Origin: Norana najaformis
Lineage: Eukaryota; Annelida; Clitellata; Crassiclitellata; Hormogastridae
Length of the DNA: 64,000 bases
Direction of reading: 5' to 3'
Assembly (NCBI GenBank): GCA_964023275.1
Contig: OZ029916.1
Location: 17,314,150-17,378,149 of the forward strand
Part shown: piece after piece, positions 50,001 through 60,500 of the stretch
How positions within the stretch are numbered: the stretch's first letter is position 1
Layout of the letters: every line of letters starts with the position of its first letter
Made by a program: the position numbers and the translations under genes
The notes under the pieces: generated by a model
Told to the model about the DNA's origin: nothing
The model's database searches: none
The model's input: only the letters and a program-made list of their open reading frames with translations

Positions 50001-51550
50001 AATATGAACGGCATATAAAGAAGATGACGCTGTGGCAGCCTGCTGTCTTCACTGCTGGTGTTATTAGTGAAGTAGTGTAGAGGTAATAACACAATTATTA
50101 GGAGCATCTGTCAGCCAAGGTTCTTGGGGGCATGACTTTGTGGTAGTATCATCAGTGTAATGAGACAGCCTTGCATACCAATTACATCATAAGTATTCAA
50201 ACTTTAGAGGCAGCGATGAAAGGCTGTTATGTATTAACACACAATCACAACGCCATCAAGGACAGTCACCCTTTATTTGGTCATAACCTTCAAGAGCAAG
50301 CATTTGTCTAGTTGCAAAAATGCCACTGGTTGTTTGTATTCCATGCTCACTCCAGGTAGATAGTTCAAAGAGGCCAGGTCATTCTTCACTGACCTCGGAA
50401 ATGATGTAACTCTAATAACAAGTTCAAGAGAATGATTGATGATGACTCAATTTGACAAATCCCTGGTTATTAACAGAGCTAAGGTTTGCACCAAACTCTG
50501 CCTTTTCAATGATATTCCCAGTTTCTTTCAGTAGATAATTTATTATGTACTGCTGTAATTTGTAAGTACACACTTATATTTCACCTCTTCAACAAAACTC
50601 ATCTCAGTGCTTCCAAACTGACAATACAAAACCGCGATCAAATAGAATGGTCTTCAACTGTTGGTGAAATAGAGGCATAGAAAGAAGAAGCACATGTCAC
50701 AGGTTGCATGGAAGCCTGTTCCAGAATGAGGGGCCAACCATGGCAAGGCTTCCATGTTCCACAGTGGAGTATGGGACAGAGGAATATTAGGTGTTATACA
50801 TCATAAACAATAAGCTTTTATTATTATTATTTCTGTATTTATTAAACGCCACTATCTAATGACTATGCATCAATCGATGATGCTAAGCAACTGTGAGTGA
50901 AAGACTTGTTTGAGGTGCCTAAAGTACCCGTCTTAGGGGAGGCTCAAACCCAAACTCTCCATGTTATAAAAACCAAGCACTCTAACCAGTAAGCTACCGT
51001 GCCCCACAAAGATTAATAGGATTAATACATTGCCAGTTAGAATGACATAACAGAGAGGATTAACCACCAGTGGGGATTGCACTCTATCTCCTTTCAAAAA
51101 TTAATAATCATAACCATAGTAGAAGTTACCTTATGCATCAAGGTGCATATCATACTGCACGTTAAACAGCATACATGCTCAAAATTCTGAAGTGCATATC
51201 AAATTCTGATGAAACTTAACATGCTGTCATGCAAACAAGTTCTACATATATGGATCTGATTAGACAAGCTAAATATGGTAATTGAATTATGTATGATAAA
51301 ATACACTGACACGTAAATACACATGCAATTACTGTAGGCTACGGTGCAACCCAAATACGGTTCAAGAGATGAATAAAACAGAAGCATCGGGAACCAACAA
51401 AACTATTCAGGATCAAGAAGCAAAATTGTATTTTAAGCCTGGACTGAGCACACTATCAAGAATCTTGTATCCCTGGGGTTTGAGACATTTTATGGGTGAA
51501 ATGTTATTTGGCGAAATGGAGACTTATATGTATACTGTATATTTATACAC

Positions 51551-51587
<37 letters not shown>

Positions 51588-54500
51588 TCTTACACAAGAA
51601 TTTCTCTAGCACCACTGTAAAAATGGTCAGTGGTCAGTCAGTGGTCACTACTAAACAGCCAGTGTGCATACCAAATTCCAGGGTAATCCTGGTCAACTGG
51701 CAAAAGCCAATACAGAGCAACAGCTTACAAAGCAAATGTGTCCAGGAAAAGATGGGTTTTTAGCTTTATGGTCAAAGGAAATATAGAGACGAGTATCAAA
51801 AGATGATTTTTTAACACCACTTTGACTCAGTAAACTCTATGTACATCTCTGGCTAAATCAGATGCTACCAAAAGACTTTGCAAATACATAGATGAAATCA
51901 TGCTACGGAGTCTGTCTGTGCGCCTGAAATGTAACCCTGACAAATCTGAACTCATCTGGTTTGACCATTTCTCTAAGCTCCTACAGTGCAGTGACCTGGC
52001 ATTCTCTCCCTCCTCTTTTCTTTCCCCATCCTCTACTGATCGGGATCTCGGAGTCATACTTGACTTGACAGTCCTTCTAAAACCCCAAATAGCTGCAACT
52101 TCTTGAATATGCTTGCTTCACTTCAAGAGGATCCAACAGCTTTGCTTAACTCAGAAGCAGCATTGTTGTAAACACTGATGAACAGCCACACAGCCTTATT
52201 CTGACAAGACTCAGCTATTGCAAATCTAGACTCTACAGGCTCCCTGAGTGCAGCTGCTTCATCTGGCCATGCACCAGGTGCATGACTGTGTCTTGGACCC
52301 TCTTCCCAGGACCATACCACACCTGCTCTTTGTTCTCTGCACTGGCTTCCTGTACCTGAGTGTATCCACTTCAAGCAGGCACTCCTCATTTACAAAGCAC
52401 ATGCAAATCATTTGCCATTCTACTTGTCATCCATGGTTACACTCTGTAACACTGCTATGGCTGATCCTCTCTTCGAACAGCATCTTCTGGAAAGTATGAT
52501 GTTCCTGGTACACGTCTTGTCTTTGATTGGCATTCATTCACAGTTGCTGGTCCCTCCATCTGGAACTCTCTACCTCCTCATATTAGCAACTCTCTTACTG
52601 AGACTATCTTTCATTCTAAACTCAAGACTTACCTATTCCGGTCTGTTTATGGTTCATAATGTCTCTTGTCCCCTGGCTTCAATGTGCACTTCTGAACTTT
52701 GTAAGGATGACATTATAAAAATACAAATTACAGTAGTATTGTGTAATGAAGTCCTTAGTGCAGTGGTGTACAGAGAGAAAAGTAGGAGACCAAGAACAGA
52801 GTACTGAGGAACAGCCAAGGTGAGTGTTATCCCGAGTCGATCGATGTCGACTCAGGTAACACTCACCTGTGACGTCCCTCAGCACACTGATCCTCCAATG
52901 AAGACAGATTGAGTGTGGGGAGTAAAATATGACTGGAACCCGTTTAGTGCCAGACCTGATACTCCAAGCTGGTGCTCAAGGTTACTTACTTTACTACTGT
53001 CCACACAGCAGACAATATCACTGTAGAGAGACAGAAGTGCCACCTCAGTGAAGTTAAATTTGCCATATGTTGACTGGAAAAGGAGAAGTAAAAAGTTTGA
53101 AGACAGATGTGTTTTCAGTTGCTTTTGAACAACTTGTTGAAGAATTATATAAATAAATTCAAGTTCTAAATTCGCCCATAGTTTGACGTAGTGTCAGCAT
53201 CCAGAGATGGCTTCTTAAATAAAAGATAGACAAACAAAAATGGAGAAACAAGAAGGACAAGAGCCTTTAACCCATGACAGATTGATTAATGCTAACATGA
53301 TGGTACCAAAAACATCAGAACAGCTTTTGAGAAGGCAAGTTGTAATTGCATCCAGGAAGTTTTGTGTGTCAGAAGAGAAAAAAAGCCACTGGAATTCATT
53401 CAAAGTTGCAGAAGCAAGAGTCGAGAGACAGTGGTGGGAGTCAGTAGATGAAAAGTCATTTGATACTGGAATAACAGAGAATTTTCAGCCTAATATTGGT
53501 TATCTTGTCATGAAAGAACTTAATAAAAGCATCAGCCAGAGCAGACAGTGAGAAATTTATCACACATGCATCCATGCACTCATGTATATGCACACACACG
53601 CACATATCTATAATTAATCAATAACATTATGATAGTTTCTATGAACATATGTAATTAAAGTGCCCAAACAGGGATATACCAGCATATCTTTTATTTTCTT
53701 ATTTTTTCTTGGCATTAAACACAATGCATTTTTTTACAAAGTTCTTGTCAACAAGTTTAAGATCCTAAATGCAATTCTAGTCCTAGATGTAGGCAGTAAT
53801 TGAGTAATTTGCATAAGTACAGTCTTACAATCAAATGATATTCATTAGAGCTCTTTCACTGCTATTGTCAAATTTCTGACCAACCTTGAAAGTTGATTTC
53901 ATGAAGCATTTCATGCAGAACCAGATGTAAAAACTTCACAATATGGAACACAGTAATTCCAGAACATATTCATAAAAAGAAGCCCTTAATCTGAGACCAG
54001 CAATTATAGCTAACACAGAAACCCAAGGTTTCATCATCTACATATTTATAGATTAAAAATGAAGTGCATGTGCGTGATTTTAAAGCAAATCACAAGTCCA
54101 AGAAGATTTTGTTATTTATTATAATATCACCATTTTTCATCTCTAATGGCAAGTTTTTCTTTCTTAAATATTTAAAAACAGTGGCTAACCAGAGATCCTT
54201 AGAAATTCCATTTAGTCAAGACATAGTTTCGAACCTGAAACGATTCTTATACTTGGTTGCCATGATGAAAAACTAGAAAACTTTTGGCTTAAGCGCACAT
54301 AATTGACAAGTGACAATTTTTGAGAAATTAAAATGAAACTATGGTTAACAATCTATGTAAAACTTGGAAACTGTTCACAATCTAGGTTTACAATATGCAA
54401 TCAAAAGCATTTTGGCAGTAAAAAGCATTTATGCAACTAACACGGAATTCTTAAAAAATTTTAAAGAATTTGGGAAAAACTGCTTCACAAAAAGACAAAT

Positions 54501-57500
54501 AAAAATATAATTTTAAAGCTGCACAAACAATCCAATCGCTGGTATTTTTAAAGCAGACCAGAAAAACGCAAATTTGACGACCCATGTTAATCAGAAAAGC
54601 AATGCACACGATGCGTACTGAGCAGAGAGATTGGGACGTTGACCACATAGCAGTGAACGATACCATGCAGTGTTTTATTATGCTCCTGCAGATGACTTTT
54701 GTGCACCCTAAATGGAGTAGCAACTCCACCAAACACAATAACTGTTGGAGCATGAAGCACAGAGAGGCAATTCAGCATGCGTTATCTGAATTCACAATCG
54801 ACCAAATAATTCCTCATGCAGCAGTTCAGAAATCAGGCAACAAGTTGCACAAAAAATTTCATGTATGTAGCCCACGCATAAGTACACTAAGCAGTTACTT
54901 ATCATTTGCAAATCCTTGTACAATCCATGGGTTAAATACATGAATATATGGTAAATACATGCTAGATGAACGTAAACATGCAAGGCTTACACAAAAAGCA
55001 CACAATTATTACACAGCTAACTACTCTGGTATCCACACTACTCTATCCCCAACTGGTAATTAAACTTTTACTGTACCTTGGCCTGTTGAACGAGTGAGCC
55101 AAAGAAATTAAAAAATTACACACATCTTAATGAGTGGGCTTCAGGTGACAGAGGACAAACTGCTTTTCTTGGCAGGAAATTGCACCACGCAGCAGTTATG
55201 AAGCCTCATGCGCAAGGCAGGACAATACAGCCAAGTTTTCAAGTAATCTTAGCTCAAATTGCAAAAGATGTGCTAAATGAATATGCTGAAAGATGTCACA
55301 AAATGGTCTGACAAATCAAAATGTTTAAAAAACTATTCTTGCATCATAATTTTCCAACAAATTCATTCCACAAACTAAGGACCAGATCTAATGGTTTAAA
55401 TCTGCATGCCCTATTTACCTATGCAACAGTATATATGTAAGTGCATCAGCTTGTATTAAACTGCTATATTGCATAAGTAAACTGGTAAATCTAGGACTTG
55501 CTGCACATTTTCTTAAAATATTTCAGTTGTCTAGTGAAGCATTAAAAACTTACTGAACACTGATCTAGGTTTTTGCTTGGATTTCAACTTGAATTTCACA
55601 TGGAATTATTGGACCCCATGACTAATCAAGACCGTTGCTTGGATTTCAACCAGAAATATTGGATCCTATGACTTGCTTAACTGCTGATGAATGAGCAAAC
55701 CTGAATTATTTGCAGTCATGCTATAAACTTTCTTTACATAGCCTACTTTAAGCTAAGAAAATTAATTTGCTAATGCTTCATACACATGGCAGCCTGTTGC
55801 AGTTAGCTCAAAGTGACTGAACTCTGCTTCATCTTATTATCTGAACATACTCACTTATCGCTAATTACGCCTGCTTACTGATTCTGAGCAACTTTAATTA
55901 ATATCTAATTGCCATTTTGCCTCCATATCATGTCAGAAAAACAAGCGTTCTACAGCCCATGTAACTGTCTAATAGTTTATTTTTAAATATCATCCAAAAC
56001 TTAGGATAGTGCAGAACAATACACGAAGTTATATCCAAGATGGTATGTCCATTCAGGGATTTACCAACACGGCGACCTACAAAGAGTTTAAATAAAGTCT
56101 TGCACAGGTGTCAGGGTTTTTAGGTCCTCAAAAAAGGCATGGTTTGCAAATAATTTGCTTCTTCTCTTGTTCAGGATCAAAATCTCAACCAATATCAAGC
56201 CTCTGCTCAACAAATATTTTCAAACTAGCTTAAAATGCACTTGTTTAGATTAGCTAGGTGAGTGTTTCTTAAAAGGTGCTATATAAAGTGTGTTTCTTAA
56301 AAGATCCTATATAAAGTGTATTGATACATACAATCCTAGATGCAATAATTCTGGTCCCCTCAGCATACTGAAACAAACAGAACTGAAGTTCTGTTTGTTG
56401 ACTCTCACTCAACGTGCACAATGTACGCGCACACAAGTTCAAAATTGCACGCAAATACTACAGTTGAACAGGTTCATCTAAATGTATCAAAAATTTGCAA
56501 CACTTAATAAATATGTTACAATACATATATCAATTAATAAAACAAGTTTACATATTCCTCTTGATCCCCATGTTTTTCATACGACAGCAAAGTCTTGAGA
56601 TTTTGCCCCACCATTTTATTTTGAATACCCCACTACGAATAAGATCTATATACTCAAAATCTCTCAGTTTCCCATCAAACTATATGACCTGATTGTTTTA
56701 TCACTCTAAACCTCACTGGTGCACTATGGCGATTCTTTGATGTCATCTCATTTCATTATTAAGATATTAGTATGTCTGTATGTGTGCAAGTATCAAGACA
56801 CTTAATATGGCGCCTTATAGTACCTCTCAAAAGTATGGAAATTTCAAAAACGAATGTCTAAGCCTTTTATATCAGAGTTCAAAAACTTGTCTGATGGCAG
56901 CTTTATTCTACTGACTAACAAGTAACCAGACTGAGGTTTCTTAAAAACAGTATTATGCCTGTTCGTTTACAATCTATTATCCCATGATATGCAACAAATC
57001 AACTCTTGTGGATTCCCAAAACCTCAGCTTTTGCAGATTTATTTTCACTATGTGCTGTGAATAAGTTGGTTTCTCTGACTCAGCTTTTGTTTGGTATTGG
57101 CTAAGAAATTTTGGTGATTTACATTTAGTTTATATTACAAGAGAATTTAATCAACTCAAAAAATAATACAATTCTATCACATCACAAGTTTGTTAATGTT
57201 TCAGTTGACCATAAAAATCCCAGGAATAATAACCCAAAATTTTTGCAAGGAGGGCATGAGCAATCTACTTCATACTGAAACTTAGTTCCCTCAAATCTGC
57301 TAAGTAACATCTTAGGCCACAAAACTGGAACTCCAAAGGGTACATTTGAAAGCCACCTGAGTTTCTGGGTGGCTACTTAGTTGATAGGATGCCAGCAGGT
57401 GTAGTGAAGAAGTTACAGAACACTGAGCCAGTTCAGTGCCCGAGTAGATGACTGTCTATGGAATACTATGCCACCTCAAGCCCACTCAATCCTCAGTCCT

Positions 57501-60500
57501 TTACTGATTGGTAAGCAAGTACCAGTGCAATTTGGAAGGCTAAAAAGAAGTCCTGATGTTGGGTTACTATGGTCAAGTTTGCACCTCAGCCAAATGATCC
57601 TATGATCCCACAACCAAGCTCCTAAGCAGTTTCTATAGAGTCACATAAACAAGTGTGCTATTTCTACCTATTTTATAGGCATAAGCAATAATGCTTACAC
57701 ATGTAGCTCCAACTATGACAACAGTCACAACCAGTCAGGAAGCCACACACACCAATCAAGGCAATCACAATTTCCAAGCAAGCACTTCCTCCTAAAAATC
57801 ATTTTTACTCCTTAAATAATGTTACTTTTCACTTAGTATTTATTTATATGCATACAGAATAGCAGCATATAAATTATGCCAGGGTCAGACAATCATTTTC
57901 AATGCTTTTCATCTACAGTTCTCTGTGGCACTGCCATCATAATACACAGCTTTCAATGACACTCAATGCAGTGCTGATGTTAAAACAGATGCTAAAGAAA
58001 CAATAATAAGACAATATATACTAATAAGACAATATATAATATAGCATCCTATTATCATACATTAAAATATCAGATTATACTAAGATTAAACAAAGAAGTG
58101 TAACCACCCTGCCACAATTTCAAAAAATTTAAAATGCCACTATAAAGTAGTCAGATCCAAATACACATGCACAAACTTGTTCTACACCCTTCACCAGGTT
58201 AATCTGTAACATATTTTCATTCCATTTAAATGCATGCCCACTTTACCAGACAGGAAATACTAATGATGAGTTGATTTGAACAGGACCTACGTGAATGGTC
58301 AACTACTTAGAATACATGATACGAGGCTATACTACAAAAAATTTTACATAATGAACTGTTATATTCTAACATTTAGTAACTGTTCTTGCATGTGCTATTC
58401 ACACTCAAAGTTACTTGCATTAACAGGTTACTTCTTACTTACTATGAACTCTGGACAAGTTTTCATATTAAGGTTGCATTGCTTAGCAACAGATTGTCAA
58501 TTTAATGTGAATAGGAAACCTGTGAATATGAAACCTGGACACAAAAGTAAAGACAGATGTGCCTGTCATAATAAATGCATCCATGTCAACAAGCAAGACA
58601 ATACATTTCTAAAGAACCTATAATACTGCTGCACAGGAACAGAATGCAAAGCTGCCATCACCAAAAAGGCTCACCTCAATCACAGACTTACAAGACTTAG
58701 CACTTTGGTTTTGCTCTTTTAAAAGTTTACTCCTAATATCCAATTAACGAAAACTATGGCATCATACTAGAGATTCTGAACGCAATTTCATATGGGATTA
58801 TAATTTTTTTTAAAATGTTGTCACACATTAGAAATTCAGTTAGAAGCTTGCTATAAATATTTCATTAAATTTCTTTACAGATTTTGCATGTCAAGTACTA
58901 AAACAGTTCTAGGTAAATGAGCTCTTTCAGGTGGTTTTCTAACTCGAGAATTCTCTCACAACTACTTTTCATTCAGCTCAGTCTCTTACAGTGACTTATT
59001 TCAGAGATTTAAATCTTGGGCTAGCAAAATCAGTATACGGGGACCTTAAATGGCATAGCACCCATTCAAACGAGCAGCGGTGGTGAAGGATCTCACCCGA
59101 TCAACTTATTGAAAAATGTGCAGGGTCGAGGCCATATGGTCGCTATAGAAAACCGTGTACATTTAAATTTCATGTCATTTCGATCTGGGCTTGAGACCTA
59201 CCTACCTCTGTGTGCTGGGTTACTCATGACAGACTGTCTCTCTGAGTCAGTGAACTGAACTTGCAGAAAATGACCTGATTTTTGCAGACTAATCCATTAT
59301 TTGACTGAAAACACAGGCAGCCTAACAGTCCTACCAAGTAATGTATGCGGCTGGTCAGATGATGAAGGACTAACCATTTTCTGACAGGCATCATTGAGTG
59401 TTCTGTGCAAGTAGAGGTCAGTGTTGCTGTGGGATAGTGGGCAAGATGGTTTCGATGGATCTTTTGAGTTGCATGACACTTCCTCTGCTGCCGTAGTCCG
59501 ATCACGTGAAATCTCTAATGTGATGCTGTAGTAGTCCGGTATTGGATGCCTGTCGATGTGTGAAGAACAAATCTCATCAAAATGGTAATGATGAATAATT
59601 TAAGATGACCAGATGAGATTTCAGAAGAAAGCTAAGCTAGGCTATTGCTACACAGTGTCCAGTTGGTAATGTGGCAGCTCTTCACTGGTGTCTGAGAGTT
59701 CAGTATTAGTAAATCAAGTGAATTTGAGATTTCTGCTATGCAGTTCGGCTTTGGATTGCAGCAATGTTGTCAGATATATACCTTTGCCACAAGGTTATAC
59801 AGCCAAAGATCACTTAAAACTAACGAAACTAAAGTCAATGAATGATATTATTAACTCACCTTATTTGCCATCAAGGAAGTTGGTGATCAAATGTTAGTTA
59901 GTTTACCAATGTGCAATAGAGCCAAAAGATATTAATTAATAATAAAAATGTCTGTGCAAAATTTAGTGAATATGCATGACCTTTTCAAATAAACTAGACA
60001 CTGATGTCATATCCTCTGCAGTTCTCCGTTTCTGCAAAAAAATACACAATTGCAAAAGGCAAATAATTGAATCATATATTGTTCATGCATTCAATTTTTC
60101 AAACAAATTAAAGCTATGTTTGCTCAAAGCAGTAAATTCAGCAACGTCTTTTGGTGACAATTACCTGCAGTAGTTTTGAACAACATTTCGGAACTTAGTT
60201 TTGTCTTCACTGTTGTTTGGATTTTTGAGCATGTACTTATTGTCGCCTTCATGGTCTACATCTTCATATCTGGGGATCAGATGGATGTTAAGAATTCCAA
60301 TGTTCACTCTGAGGCCTGACTCACGGTCCCAGTTGAAGTCGGACGCCTGTGTCAAGTCTGTGACATAGTAAGTAGTTTCAAGGTTGCGTATGCTATGCAG
60401 ATCTTCGAGAAAGATGTTTTCAGATGCATCAACCTTCATCTCTGACAACCAGAAAACAAAAACACTTTCCCATGAGAGCATCACACTGAATCATTAAGTT

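Noticed and set aside
50838-51016. A functional tRNA gene
   Set aside because: The A-box and B-box likenesses are there, but the anticodon arm and acceptor pairing are not; a tRNA-derived SINE fits better.
53240-53551. A 103-codon + strand gene
   Set aside because: The opposite strand reads LINE RT motifs (LLKSCSDVF, INLSWVKGSCPSCF), so the + frame is its shadow.
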